Source: Pseudomonas eutrophicaquae (GTDB lineage: Bacteria; Pseudomonadota; Gammaproteobacteria; Pseudomonadales; Pseudomonadaceae). Taken from it: DNA of 62,930 bases. The notes under the pieces are model-generated. The model was not told the origin of the DNA, searched no databases, and was given only the letters and a program-made list of their open reading frames with translations. The translations under genes were made by a program, and so were the position numbers. The stretch spans positions 1 to 62,930 of the forward strand of contig NZ_JAMJEZ010000014.1 in the NCBI RefSeq assembly GCF_023544715.1, read 5' to 3'. Positions within the stretch are counted from its first letter, which is position 1. Every line of letters begins with the position of its first letter. This document shows, in pieces, positions 1-8,997 of the stretch.

Positions 1-34
1 CCAGGGGGCTGAGGCTGCGTGCATCGTTGGTCAT
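1..34 (-). CDS. possible start of a divergent gene (partial)
   Basis: On the minus strand an ATG at 34-32 opens a frame that stays open to the window edge, reading MTNDARSLSPL. Only eleven codons are visible, too few to recognise a family, and there is no strong Shine-Dalgarno upstream of the ATG. The head-to-head layout with the copper chaperone gene would be compatible with a shared intergenic promoter region, but this is inference. Confidence 0.25.
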   Translation of the reverse strand, partial: MTNDARSLSPL

Positions 35-103
35 TTTGAAAATACTGATTATGCTCTATCTTATTGCCGGATTAATACGCCAGTCCTCAAAGGAGTTCTA
101 AAG

Positions 104-592
104 ATGCTCATACGCCCCTTGGCTTTGGCCGCACTGTTTGCCAGCACATTTCCCGTATTAGCGGCTGACTACCGTGTGGGAGATCTGATGGTTCATGAGC
201 CGTGGTCGCGAGAATTGCCCCCTAATGCTCCGGCAGGCGCTGCGTATTTTGAAATACACAATGAGGGCGGCGATGGTGATCGATTGATCTCTGCCAGCAC
301 TCCGCGCGCTGCGCATAGCGAGCTGCATACCCACATCGAACGTGATGGCCTGCTGCGTATGGAAGAGGTTGCGTCTGTAAATACTCCAGCGAATCAGCGC
401 GTCATGTTCCGCCCTGGAGGTTTGCATGTGATGCTGTTTGATCTGCAGCAGCCGCTGAAGGCCGGCGAGCGCTTCCCTCTCACGCTGGAATTTGAGAAGG
501 CAGGCAGCCTGACGGTCGAGGTAGAAGTACGCGCGGCTGACATGCCTGCAGGACACGGTCACGGCATGGAACACGGGCATAAGGGGCACTAA
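104..592 (+). CDS. periplasmic copper chaperone, PCu(A)C family
   Basis: Encodes 162 residues. A signal peptide covers about residues 1-20 (cleavage near VLA/AD). The rest matches the PCu(A)C/DUF461 fold, which delivers Cu(I) in the periplasm, classically to the CuA site of cytochrome oxidase. The copper-site region reads ELHTHIERDGLLRM followed by LHVMLF, fitting the family's His/Met ligand pattern. The C-terminus is His-rich (GHGHGMEHGHKGH), as in many family members. An AAAGGAG Shine-Dalgarno sits 8-10 bases before the ATG. The gene stands alone and converges on gor. Family assignment is secure; the exact copper client is inferred. Confidence 0.88.
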   Translation: MLIRPLALAALFASTFPVLAADYRVGDLMVHEPWSRELPPNAPAGAAYFEIHNEGGDGDRLISASTPRAAHSELHTHIERDGLLRMEEVASVNTPANQRVMFRPGGLHVMLFDLQQPLKAGERFPLTLEFEKAGSLTVEVEVRAADMPAGHGHGMEHGHKGH

Positions 593-604
593 CACGCTCC
601 CCTG

Positions 605-650
605 CCCTCACTTGCGCACTGCCTGTACCAGAACCGTGCGCAAGTGAGGG
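605..650. terminator. 15-bp perfect hairpin between convergent genes
   Basis: Two perfectly complementary 15-base arms (605-619 and 636-650) flank a 16-base loop between the stops of the copper chaperone (+) and gor (-). The position suits a bidirectional terminator. No U-tract follows on either strand, so intrinsic termination is less certain than the hairpin itself. Confidence 0.6.
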
Positions 651-661
651 TAAGCCTTCAG

Positions 662-2020
662 TTAATTCGCGCGCGGCGTGCGTAATGTCACAAACTCTTC
701 AGCTGCTGTCGGATGGATGCCAATGGTCTCATCGAATATGGCCTTGGTTGCACCGGCTTTCATTGCAACCGCCAAGCCTTGCACGATTTCACCCGCCTCC
801 GGCCCCACCATATGACAACCCAGCACCCGGTCATCCTCAGCATCGACAATGAGCTTCATCAACGTCCGCTCTTGTAGATCACCAAGCGTTAGTTTCATGG
901 GTCTGAAGCGGCTCTCGAATACCTGAATACGGTGCTCCTGCTCCAGCGCCTGCTGCTCGGTGAGTCCAACCGTTGCGATATTAGGCAAGCTAAACACTGC
1001 GGTGGGAATCATTCGATAATCAACGGCGCGATACTCCTGCGGACGGAACAATTGGCGGGCCACCGCCATGCCTTCAGCCAGCGCCACCGGCGTCAGCTGC
1101 ACCCGGCCAATGACATCACCGATGGCCAGTATGGATGGCGTGCTGGTGCGGTAATGCTCATCGACCGCAATGAACCCACGCTCATTTAGTGCCACACCCG
1201 CCGCATCCAGATTCAGGTTATCGAGCATGGGCCGACGGCCGGTGGCATAGAATACGCAGTCTGCTTCAAGCGTGCGGCCATCACGCAGCGTCGCCCGAAG
1301 ACTGCCATCCACCTGTCGATCGATACGGGCAATGTCGCTCTCAAACTGCACATCCATGCCCTTTCTACGCAGCTCTTGTTCAAGGTGCTCGCGCACCGCG
1401 TCATCGAACCCGCGCAGGAAGCGCTCGCCTCGGTACAGCAAGGTGGTCTGCGAGCCTAATCCCTGGAAGATCGAGGCAAACTCAACGGCAATATAGCCGC
1501 CCCCCACCACCAATACCCGTGCAGGTTGTTCGGGCAGGTAAAAGACTTCGTTGGAGGTTGTGATCCACTCACGCCCGGGGATGTCCGGCACCTGAGGCCA
1601 GCCGCCCACCGCAATCAGAATGTGCGCGGCACGGTAACGCTGGCCATTGACCTCAACGGTATGGGCATCGACCAGCTGCGCGTGCCCTTCCAGAAGCGTT
1701 ACGCCACTGTTGACCAACAGATTGCGATAGACGCCATTGAGACGCTGTATCTCACGATCCTTGTTGGCAATCAGGGTCGACCAGTCGAAATGAGCCTCGT
1801 GTACCGACCAGCCAAATCCTCGCGCTTGCTCCAGCTCTTCGCTGACATGCGCGCCGTACACCATCAGCTTCTTGGGGACACAGCCGACATTGACGCAAGT
1901 ACCGCCCAGATAACGGCTCTCCGCCACGGCCACCTTCGCCCCGAAACCTGCTGCAAAGCGCGAGGCGCGCACGCCACCGGAGCCGGCACCGATCACGAAG
2001 AGATCGAAGTCATAGTTCAT
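662..2020 (-). CDS. gor: glutathione reductase
   Basis: 452-residue flavoprotein that reduces glutathione disulfide with NADPH. The N-terminal FAD fingerprint GAGSGG lies at 11-16 and the redox motif [13 protein letters not shown] places the active disulfide at Cys42/Cys47. A second Rossmann motif ([11 protein letters not shown]) starts near 170, and the nearby [13 protein letters not shown] carries the two arginines that favour NADPH over NADH, separating it from lipoamide dehydrogenase. The dimer-interface catalytic motif HPTAAEE is near the C-terminus. Full length for the family. It lies 43 bp downstream of galU on the same strand and may be cotranscribed with it. Confidence 0.93.
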   Translation of the reverse strand: MNYDFDLFVIGAGSGGVRASRFAAGFGAKVAVAESRYLGGTCVNVGCVPKKLMVYGAHVSEELEQARGFGWSVHEAHFDWSTLIANKDREIQRLNGVYRNLLVNSGVTLLEGHAQLVDAHTVEVNGQRYRAAHILIAVGGWPQVPDIPGREWITTSNEVFYLPEQPARVLVVGGGYIAVEFASIFQGLGSQTTLLYRGERFLRGFDDAVREHLEQELRRKGMDVQFESDIARIDRQVDGSLRATLRDGRTLEADCVFYATGRRPMLDNLNLDAAGVALNERGFIAVDEHYRTSTPSILAIGDVIGRVQLTPVALAEGMAVARQLFRPQEYRAVDYRMIPTAVFSLPNIATVGLTEQQALEQEHRIQVFESRFRPMKLTLGDLQERTLMKLIVDAEDDRVLGCHMVGPEAGEIVQGLAVAMKAGATKAIFDETIGIHPTAAEEFVTLRTPRAN

Positions 2021-2063
2021 TTTTTACCTCAGGGCAGACAAGACAAGTTCCGAGCATACCGGC

Positions 2064-2903
2064 TCAGTAGGCCTGGCCGGTCTTGTAGAGATGCTCGTAA
2101 CAGAAGTTGGTTGCATCAATGAAGCCTTCGGCACTGCCGCAATCAAAACGACGCCCTTTGAATTTATAGGCCAGCACGCAACCTTCCTGGGCCTGGCGCA
2201 TCAGTGCGTCAGTAATCTGGATTTCCCCGCCTTTGCCTGGCGGCGTTTCTTTGATCAAGTCGAAGATATCCGGGGTCAGGATGTAACGACCGATGATCGC
2301 CAGGTTGGACGGTGCGTCTTCGGGCTTGGGTTTTTCAACCATGGTATGCACGCGGTAAATATCTTCGCGGATCATCTCGCCGGCGATCACGCCATAGCGC
2401 GAGGTTTCGGAGGCAGGTACTTCTTCGATAGCCACAATCGAGCAGCGGAACTGCTTGTAGAGCTTGACCATCTGCGTCAGCACACCATCCCCTTCCAGGT
2501 TCAGGCACAGGTCATCAGCCAGCACCACCGCAAAGGGTTCATCGCCAATCAATGGGCGCCCGCTGAGGATGGCGTGCCCCAGTCCTTTCATCTCGACCTG
2601 GCGGGTGTAGGAGAACGTGCACTGGTCGATCAGGCGGCGAATGCCGACCAGATACTTCTCCTTGTCGGTGTCACGGATCTGCTCTTCCAACTCATAGCTG
2701 ATGTCGAAATGGTCTTCCAAGGCACGCTTGCCGCGCCCTGTCACGATTGCAATCTGCTCAAGGCCGGCCTCCAGAGCTTCTTCAACGCCGTACTGGATTA
2801 GCGGCTTGTTGACGATGGGCAACATTTCCTTGGGCATAGCCTTGGTAGCCGGGAGAAAACGTGTGCCATAGCCAGCAGCCGGGAACAGACACTTTTTGAT
2901 CAT
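2064..2903 (-). CDS. galU: UTP-glucose-1-phosphate uridylyltransferase
   Basis: 279 residues, the usual GalU length. Makes UDP-glucose from UTP and glucose-1-phosphate for LPS core, exopolysaccharide and osmoprotectant synthesis in the cytoplasm. The N-terminal nucleotidyltransferase signature is intact (AAGYGTRFLPATKAMPKEM, residues about 9-27). The conserved VEKP segment and the C-terminal GRRFDCGSAEGF motif are also present. The start is the first ATG. galU followed by gor resembles the P. aeruginosa galU-gor neighbourhood. Confidence 0.93.
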   Translation of the reverse strand: MIKKCLFPAAGYGTRFLPATKAMPKEMLPIVNKPLIQYGVEEALEAGLEQIAIVTGRGKRALEDHFDISYELEEQIRDTDKEKYLVGIRRLIDQCTFSYTRQVEMKGLGHAILSGRPLIGDEPFAVVLADDLCLNLEGDGVLTQMVKLYKQFRCSIVAIEEVPASETSRYGVIAGEMIREDIYRVHTMVEKPKPEDAPSNLAIIGRYILTPDIFDLIKETPPGKGGEIQITDALMRQAQEGCVLAYKFKGRRFDCGSAEGFIDATNFCYEHLYKTGQAY

Positions 2904-3220
2904 GAAGGGCGCAACCTTGCGATAGGGAAAATACAGGATACGCAGTCTAATCAGGTGGTCCGGTGTCTGACAACGCGGTCAGCAGGAAGCCTCATCGCCT
3001 GATGACTACGAAGGATTGGGCTTTCAATTTCAATAAGCACAATATGATTATGTTAAACAAGGTCTCTTTGCTGACGGTGTTTAGTTGATCTCGTCACGCA
3101 CTGCTTCACCCAGCGACCTGCCTTCAGTCTTTCGTTGGCATAATTCACAGATTGAGATACCCAGCCATCGGCATGTCGGCACCTTGTCGCGCTGCGTGCG
3201 GCCTTCGCCTAGGACTTTGC
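2904..3220. other. intergenic region between divergent galU and hybrid kinase gene
   Basis: 317 bases with no convincing gene. It must hold the promoters of both divergent genes. A TATGAT -10-like hexamer at 3043-3048 points toward the kinase gene within a locally AT-rich stretch (about 3020-3065), but no good -35 stands at standard spacing. An in-frame ATG at 3152 would extend the kinase; it is not preferred because the added residues look non-coding. Confidence 0.4.
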
Positions 3221-6200
3221 ATGAGCACCCCTTCCAGCCCAAAACATCTGGCGTCTGTTGCGACCGCACTATGGCAGCAGACCGCTGTACTGATCGGCTG
3301 TCTGCTGACCGGCCTGAGCACTGCTCTGCTCAGTGATCACGGCGCCACACTATTGGCCTGGCCTTTCATGGTCGTGTGCGTCCTGGCCGGTGTACTGACC
3401 GGCCCCCGTGCCATCGCTGGTACCTGGCTGGCAGCCACCCTGCTTCTGCTCTGGATGATGGATAACGCCCACAATTTGTTGCTCGATCTGACGCAAACGC
3501 TGATACCCGCAGCCTGCGCGGGAGTCAGTGGCTGGCTGACGCAGAAGCGCCTGCGCGAGCATCAGCCCCCCGCTACGCCTGAACCCTTGCTGCCGTCGCG
3601 CAGTCCGCGTGGGCAGCCTGATGATCGCCTGATCGAAGCCCTGCCTCAGGCACTCTTGATCAGCAGCGACGGTTACTGCAGCCACGCCAGCCGCGCTGCG
3701 CTGCAGCTGCTGGGCACCTCGCACAGTGCATTGCTGGGTCAGCCGTTGCTTGAATGGGCTTATGCCGAAAGCCAGGCCGCACTGCAGCGTCACCTGCAGC
3801 AGCGCCCGCCCGATGCGCCCCCCTTGCCCGCCACTCCGATACACCTGCAGCGCGCCAACGCCAAAGACCTCTGGCTGAGGGTTCACTCCGTCCCCTGTCA
3901 CTACCGGGGGCGGCCCGCGACGCTGCTGTTGCTAGAGGAACTGGCGCCGATGCAAGGTGATGCCGGGGATGACCTGCTGTTCAGGCTGTCCCAGGATCTG
4001 CTGGCCTATCTGGATGATGACGGCCATCTGCTGCGCATAAACCCCGCCCTTGCGGCACGCCTCGAGCCCTCGACACGCCCGTTCCTCGGGCAATCGCTCA
4101 GCGACGTGCTGCATCCTGACGATCGCCCTCATCTTGAGCAGGCGCTGCACCAAGCCTTGCAGACACAGACTCCGCAGCGTCTCGAGACACGCCTGCGAAG
4201 CCCGTCACAACAGTGGCTCTGGGTGGATTGGCAACTGTCCGCCCACGGCGCCGGCTGGCTGCTCTGCGGCCGGGACACCACCGAACAGCATCGTCATCAA
4301 CAACTGCAGCATATGGACCGCGCCACGGCGCCGCAGGCGGCTACCGCACATGACGCCCAGATTGAGCACGCCCTCACCCGCCTGCTGGACCACCTGATCG
4401 AAGGGGTACTGACGCTCGATACGCACGGGCGGATTCTGCACAGCAACCCCGCGGCGCAGCGTCTTTTCGGCCTCGAATCCGACGCACTGACCCGCCTGTC
4501 CCTGCCGCAGCTACTCTCAAGTCCTGATCGCGATCACCTGCAAGAGGCGCTGATCAGCCACGCGGCCGGCGAAGACACGCCGTGGCTTGCGCAGCGGCTT
4601 GAGCTGCACGCCCAGCACCGCAGTGGACGCACGCTGATCCTGGAGCTGAGCCTGTTCCAGCACACCTTGCGCGGTCATACGCAGTGGGTGGCGACGCTGC
4701 GTGACATCAGCGAGCGCCGGGTCTTGATCGACAGCCTGACCGAGGCGCGCCGCGAGGCTGAGCAGGCCAGCGAGGCCAAATCCAGCTTCCTCGCCACCAT
4801 GAGTCACGAAATTCGCACCCCCATGAATGGCGTGCTGGGCATGCTCGAGGTGCTGGCCCACACCCCGCTGGATGCGCAGCAAGAGGAAATGGTTGGCGTC
4901 ATTCGCGACTCGGCCACCCTGCTGCTGGGCATCATCAATGACATTCTGGATTTTTCGAAGATCGAAGCCAGCCGACTGGAAATCGAGTCCGTAGCGCTGT
5001 CCAGCGCCACCCTGATCGAGCAAGTCTGTGCCCTGCTAGATCGACAGGCCCTACAAAATGGCGTCGAGCTGACACTGTTTACCGACCCGCAGATTCCCGC
5101 CTCGCTGCTGGGCGATCCTCTGCGCCTGCGTCAAGTGCTGGTCAACCTGCTGGGCAACGCCATCAAGTTCTCCCGCCACGAGCAGGGCCATGGGCGCGTC
5201 GAAGTCCGCAGCCGTCTGCTGTCACGGGATCAGGCCATGGTGCACCTGGAAATCAGCGTGCGCGACAACGGCATCGGCATCAGCGCCGAGGCCCAGCGTC
5301 ATCTGTTCCAGGCCTTCACCCAGGCCGACAGCTCGACCACCCGGCGTTTTGGCGGCACCGGTCTGGGGCTGGCCATCTGTCATCGACTGGTGACGCTGAT
5401 GGGCGGGCGCATCGAAGTGGACAGCCGCCCAGGCGAGGGCTCCACCTTCCGCGTGCTGCTGAGCCTGCCGCTCGCCGAATCAGCTGCCGCGCCGACTACG
5501 CAGCGCCTGGATGGCGTATGCGCCCTGATCGTCGGCCTACGCGAGGGGCTGCTGGCGGATCTGGCCTGCTATCTCGAGGACGAGGGCGTCTGGCTGAGTC
5601 ATCTGCCGACACTCAGCAGTCCGCTGACCGACCGCCTGGCCCGGCGCGCGCAGTTCTGTCTGATCAGCGCGGATCACGCTGCTCCCAGCCAGGCCCAGCT
5701 CGAAACTGCCGCACAAGCCTGGCAACTGCCGGGGCTGCCCTTCCTTTGCATCGGCCATGGCGAACAGCGCCAGGCACAGCGCCGGAGCGACACGCAGGTG
5801 CAGATTGATCGCCATCTGCTGCGCCGCAACAGCTTTATCGAAGCCGTCGAGCTGACCCTCGGCCGGCGCGTCGAGCCGGTGCGCCGTGCGGCCACCACGC
5901 AGAGCTTGAGTGCGCCCAGCCGGGCCGAGGCGCTGGCCAGCGGCCGGCTGATACTGCTGGCTGAAGACAACGCCATCAACCAGAAGGTCTTGCTGCGCCA
6001 GCTGGGGCTGATCGGCCTGACCGCCGATGTGGCCAATGATGGTGTCGAGGCGCTGCAGCGCTGGCACAGCGGTGACTATGCCCTGCTGCTCAGCGACCTG
6101 CAGATGCCCAATATGGACGGTCTGCAGCTGGCCCAGGCCATCCGGGATGCCGAGGGCCCGGTGCAGCATCTGCCGATCATTGCCCTGACCGCCAATACCC

Positions 6201-6763
6201 AGCAGGGCGCCATCCAGGCCTGTCTGGCCGCCGGCATGGACGACTACCTGAGCAAGCCGGCCCAGATTGAGGAGCTGCGGGCGATGATCGAGCGCTGGCT
6301 GCCGCCGCGCGCCAGCGCCCCCGCGCCCGCGGCAGTAGTGCCGGCGCCAGCACCCACGGCTTCTCCCGTTGCCACAGCGCCAGTGTCACCTGACGCGCCC
6401 CCCAGCGCCTTCCGCGCCAGCGATCCGCGCACCCTGGATCTGGATGTGCTGCGCGCGATGGTGGGTGACGAGGATGAGGTGCTGGACGAGTTTCTCGCGG
6501 ACTTTCGGGCGGCGGCAGCGCGCATGCTGGATGAGCTGGACGAGCGCCAGATGCAGGACGATGCCGCCGCCATCGCCAGCCTCGCGCATCGCCTCAAGTC
6601 CAATGCCCGCTCGGTCGGCGCCCTGAACATGGGTGAGCTGTGCGCGCGCCTGGAAGAAGCCGGCAACCAGCGCCAGCCCGGTGCTCCACGGGCAGCGCTG
6701 CTGGAGGCGCTGCGTCAGGAGTGGGAACACGTTGCCGACGGCATCGACCGACGGCTCGGCTGA
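3221..6763 (+). CDS. BarA/GacS-like hybrid sensor histidine kinase with PAS repeats
   Basis: 1180 residues from the ATG at 3221 (AGGA upstream). About four membrane segments lie within residues 15-110, followed by three PAS-like domains (about 150-245, 255-370, 390-510). The HisKA phosphosite His529 is in MSHEIRTPMNG, followed by an HATPase with N, G1 and G2 boxes (NLLGNAIKF, DNGIGI, FGGTGLGL). A receiver-like segment at about 760-870 lacks the acceptor Asp. A true receiver carries Asp959 (SDLQMPNMDG), and the C-terminal Hpt has His1123 (AHRLKSNARSVG). This is a full phosphorelay chain in one protein. It is not canonical GacS, because the N-terminus is a multi-pass membrane region with PAS domains rather than a periplasmic loop plus HAMP. 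The stimulus is unknown. The response regulator at 6850 is the likely partner. Confidence 0.85.
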   Translation: MSTPSSPKHLASVATALWQQTAVLIGCLLTGLSTALLSDHGATLLAWPFMVVCVLAGVLTGPRAIAGTWLAATLLLLWMMDNAHNLLLDLTQTLIPAACAGVSGWLTQKRLREHQPPATPEPLLPSRSPRGQPDDRLIEALPQALLISSDGYCSHASRAALQLLGTSHSALLGQPLLEWAYAESQAALQRHLQQRPPDAPPLPATPIHLQRANAKDLWLRVHSVPCHYRGRPATLLLLEELAPMQGDAGDDLLFRLSQDLLAYLDDDGHLLRINPALAARLEPSTRPFLGQSLSDVLHPDDRPHLEQALHQALQTQTPQRLETRLRSPSQQWLWVDWQLSAHGAGWLLCGRDTTEQHRHQQLQHMDRATAPQAATAHDAQIEHALTRLLDHLIEGVLTLDTHGRILHSNPAAQRLFGLESDALTRLSLPQLLSSPDRDHLQEALISHAAGEDTPWLAQRLELHAQHRSGRTLILELSLFQHTLRGHTQWVATLRDISERRVLIDSLTEARREAEQASEAKSSFLATMSHEIRTPMNGVLGMLEVLAHTPLDAQQEEMVGVIRDSATLLLGIINDILDFSKIEASRLEIESVALSSATLIEQVCALLDRQALQNGVELTLFTDPQIPASLLGDPLRLRQVLVNLLGNAIKFSRHEQGHGRVEVRSRLLSRDQAMVHLEISVRDNGIGISAEAQRHLFQAFTQADSSTTRRFGGTGLGLAICHRLVTLMGGRIEVDSRPGEGSTFRVLLSLPLAESAAAPTTQRLDGVCALIVGLREGLLADLACYLEDEGVWLSHLPTLSSPLTDRLARRAQFCLISADHAAPSQAQLETAAQAWQLPGLPFLCIGHGEQRQAQRRSDTQVQIDRHLLRRNSFIEAVELTLGRRVEPVRRAATTQSLSAPSRAEALASGRLILLAEDNAINQKVLLRQLGLIGLTADVANDGVEALQRWHSGDYALLLSDLQMPNMDGLQLAQAIRDAEGPVQHLPIIALTANTQQGAIQACLAAGMDDYLSKPAQIEELRAMIERWLPPRASAPAPAAVVPAPAPTASPVATAPVSPDAPPSAFRASDPRTLDLDVLRAMVGDEDEVLDEFLADFRAAAARMLDELDERQMQDDAAAIASLAHRLKSNARSVGALNMGELCARLEEAGNQRQPGAPRAALLEALRQEWEHVADGIDRRLG

Positions 6764-6849
6764 GGCTGTGGTGCGGCGCGACAATGGTTTATCCTGCATC
6801 CGCGCCGCACCGGCCCACCCTTCTTACGGACCCCTGGTACGCCACGGAC

Positions 6850-7767
6850 ATGACGCTCAACAAAAAGTATCCCGCCACCATCCTGGTCGTCACCGATGAC
6901 CAGGCCGATGCCGTTATCGTGCAGAACCAGTTGCGTCCCGAGTTCAACCGGGTCCTGCTGGCGCTGGACAGCGAGCGCCAGGTGGCCAATTTCGACCAGC
7001 ATCTGCCGCAGGTGCTGGTCCTCGCCTTCAAGGATCTGGACAGCGCCGAGCAGTTCTACCTCAAGCTCTACCGGCAGAGCCGCGAGATCCACCAGCACCC
7101 GCACCGCACCATCGTACTGTGCAGCAAGGATGAGGTGCAGGATGCGTATGAGCGCTGCAGCAAGGGCGTGTTTGACGACTATGTGCTGTTCTGGCCGATG
7201 GCCTACGATCCGATGCGCCTGTGCATGTCCACCCTGACCGCCGTGCGTGAACTGCAGGCCCGCCAGCAGGCCGGCCAGCCCATCGCACGCCTGCAGGTCC
7301 TCGGCAGTGAGTCCCCAGCCCTGCGCACAGAACCTGCCAGCCCCCAGCCTGCTGCTGAGCCGGCTGCACCTGAAACGCTGGTGCGTCCGCAGATTCTGCT
7401 GGTGGATGACGATGAGTTCGTCCACAAGATCGTCGCCCGCCAGCTCGATGCCGCCCGCTACGAACTGATCACCGCCGCCGATGCCACGGAAGCGCTGCGT
7501 ATCCTGCGCAACCTCACCCCCGACCTGGTGCTGCTGGATATCGTCATGCCCGGTGTCGATGGTCTGGAGGCCCTGCGGCGTTTTCGCAGCATGCCGGCCC
7601 TGGCCAAGGTGCCCTTCGTCATGCTCACCGGCAAGAGCGAGGAGCAGGTGGTGGTGGAAAGCCTCAAGCTCGGCGCCAGCGACTTCATTGCCAAACCCTT
7701 CGATCGCGCCACCCTGCTGGCCAAAGTGGCACGCTTTGCGCCACTGCCCGGTGCCGCCACCTCCTGA
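6850..7767 (+). CDS. response regulator with one degenerate and one intact receiver domain
   Basis: 305 residues from the ATG at 6850; an in-frame ATG at 6784 is an alternative. The N-terminal half (about 8-125) folds like a receiver (starts ILVVTDDQ) but the acceptor position reads VLVLAFKDL, with no Asp. After a Pro/Ala linker the C-terminal receiver (about 178-300) is complete: acidic DDD cluster, acceptor Asp230 in LLDIVMPGVDG, conserved Thr and the Lys in AKPF. There is no DNA-binding or enzymatic output domain, so it probably works by protein contact or as a phosphorelay intermediate. It follows the hybrid kinase by 86 bp. Confidence 0.8.
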   Translation: MTLNKKYPATILVVTDDQADAVIVQNQLRPEFNRVLLALDSERQVANFDQHLPQVLVLAFKDLDSAEQFYLKLYRQSREIHQHPHRTIVLCSKDEVQDAYERCSKGVFDDYVLFWPMAYDPMRLCMSTLTAVRELQARQQAGQPIARLQVLGSESPALRTEPASPQPAAEPAAPETLVRPQILLVDDDEFVHKIVARQLDAARYELITAADATEALRILRNLTPDLVLLDIVMPGVDGLEALRRFRSMPALAKVPFVMLTGKSEEQVVVESLKLGASDFIAKPFDRATLLAKVARFAPLPGAATS

Positions 7768-7819
7768 ATCTCTCGCCGCTCACCCCCTCCGGTGAGTGCC
7801 ACTACGTCTGGAAACGATC

Positions 7820-8176
7820 TTGGAACTGTTCAAAGAATTTACTTTTGAGGCCGCCCACCTGCTGCCCCATGTACCCGCTGGCCACAAATGCGGACGCCTG
7901 CACGGCCACTCCTTCCGTGTGGCCATCTACATCGAGGGCGAGGTCGATCCGTATACCGGCTGGATCCGCGACTTCAGCGAGATCAAGGCGATCTTCAAAC
8001 CGATCTATGACCGCCTCGATCACTACTACCTCAACGACATCCCAGGCCTTGAGAACCCGACCAGCGAGAACCTCTCGCGCTGGATCTGGCAACAGCTCAA
8101 GCCGCTGCTCCCGGAACTGTCTCGGGTACGGGTGCATGAAACCTGCACCAGCGGCTGCGAATACCGCGGCGACTGA
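7820..8176 (+). CDS. queD: 6-carboxy-5,6,7,8-tetrahydropterin synthase
   Basis: 118 residues if translation starts at TTG 7820, which gives the usual QueD N-terminus ([13 protein letters not shown]) and is preceded by GGAAA. A GTG at 7796 would add eight atypical residues. Converts 7,8-dihydroneopterin triphosphate to 6-carboxytetrahydropterin in queuosine (preQ0) synthesis. Zinc ligands His13, His28 and His30, nucleophile Cys24 (HKCGRLHGH) and the C-terminal Glu of [10 protein letters not shown] are all present. It lies downstream of the signalling pair with no obvious functional link. Confidence 0.9.
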   Translation: MELFKEFTFEAAHLLPHVPAGHKCGRLHGHSFRVAIYIEGEVDPYTGWIRDFSEIKAIFKPIYDRLDHYYLNDIPGLENPTSENLSRWIWQQLKPLLPELSRVRVHETCTSGCEYRGD

Positions 8177-8190
8177 GCCCGGCGCGCAGC

Positions 8191-8973
8191 ATGGTCTCGC
8201 CCTGTAGCGCCCCGCCGGTCCGCATGCCGTTACCGCCTTCGCCCCGCCAGCGCCAGCCAGGCCTTGACCTGCTCAAATGGCTGGCGCTGGCCAGCATGCT
8301 GATTGATCACCTGCGCTTTCTGCTGCCGGCAGACCCTGTGCTACAGGCCAGCTTCATCCCCGGACGACTGGCCTTTCCCTGGTTCTGCCTGGCGCTGGCC
8401 GCCAATATCGCCCGCCAGCCTCCCGGCCGGTTCGCTGCCAGCCAGATCCAGTATCTGGGCACCCTGCTGCTGTTTGCACTGCTCAGCGAACCCGCCCATG
8501 ACCTGATGCTGGGCAATACGCTGCGCTTCAACATCTTCTTCACCCTCGCCTTGGGCTGGCTGCTGGCCTGGGCCGTACACAGCCGCCAATTGACTGCCCT
8601 GCTGTTAGCGGTGCTATTGGCGCTGGGCAGCCAGCGGCAGGCCGCGCAGATCACCTATGGCCTTGAAGGGGTGCTGCTGCCGGCGCTGTGTTTGCTGGCC
8701 CTGCAGCATCGCCTTGGATGGCTGGCGGCCAGCGCCGGGGCGCTGCTGGCCAATCTGAATCCCCGGCTGCTGGCGCATCTGCTGGATGGCCAGATCCGCG
8801 CCCTGCTGATCACCGGCGTCTGCCTGCTTGCCGTGCCCCTCGGCCTGTGGCTGCTGAACAGCCGCACGATCGCCCGCTGGCGCATCGCACCGGTCGGTCG
8901 CTGGGCCTATGCTTTTTATCCAGTGCACATGCTGGCGATTGCCACCCTGGCCAGCGTGCTGGCCCGCCCCTGA
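8191..8973 (+). CDS. TraX-family integral membrane protein
   Basis: 260 residues; the start is uncertain (ATG 8191 or ATG 8224, neither with a good Shine-Dalgarno). From about residue 24 it reads LDLLKWLALASMLIDHL, then GRLAFPWFCLALA, the hallmark of the TraX family, first known as the F-pilin acetylase and related to acyltransferase-3-like membrane proteins. About seven to eight hydrophobic segments fill the rest, and the C-terminus has the family's YAFYPVHML. Chromosomal homologues have no settled function, and no conjugation genes are nearby. It lies 14 bp after queD and 24 bp before sbcD. Confidence 0.75.
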   Translation: MVSPCSAPPVRMPLPPSPRQRQPGLDLLKWLALASMLIDHLRFLLPADPVLQASFIPGRLAFPWFCLALAANIARQPPGRFAASQIQYLGTLLLFALLSEPAHDLMLGNTLRFNIFFTLALGWLLAWAVHSRQLTALLLAVLLALGSQRQAAQITYGLEGVLLPALCLLALQHRLGWLAASAGALLANLNPRLLAHLLDGQIRALLITGVCLLAVPLGLWLLNSRTIARWRIAPVGRWAYAFYPVHMLAIATLASVLARP

Positions 8974-8997
8974 ATGCCCCTCAAGGATTGACCGACC

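Noticed and set aside
3152-3220. upstream extension of the hybrid kinase to ATG 3152
   Set aside because: Adds a Cys/Arg-rich stretch unlike a membrane protein N-terminus; ATG 3221 has AGGA at proper spacing and begins a sensible hydrophobic region.
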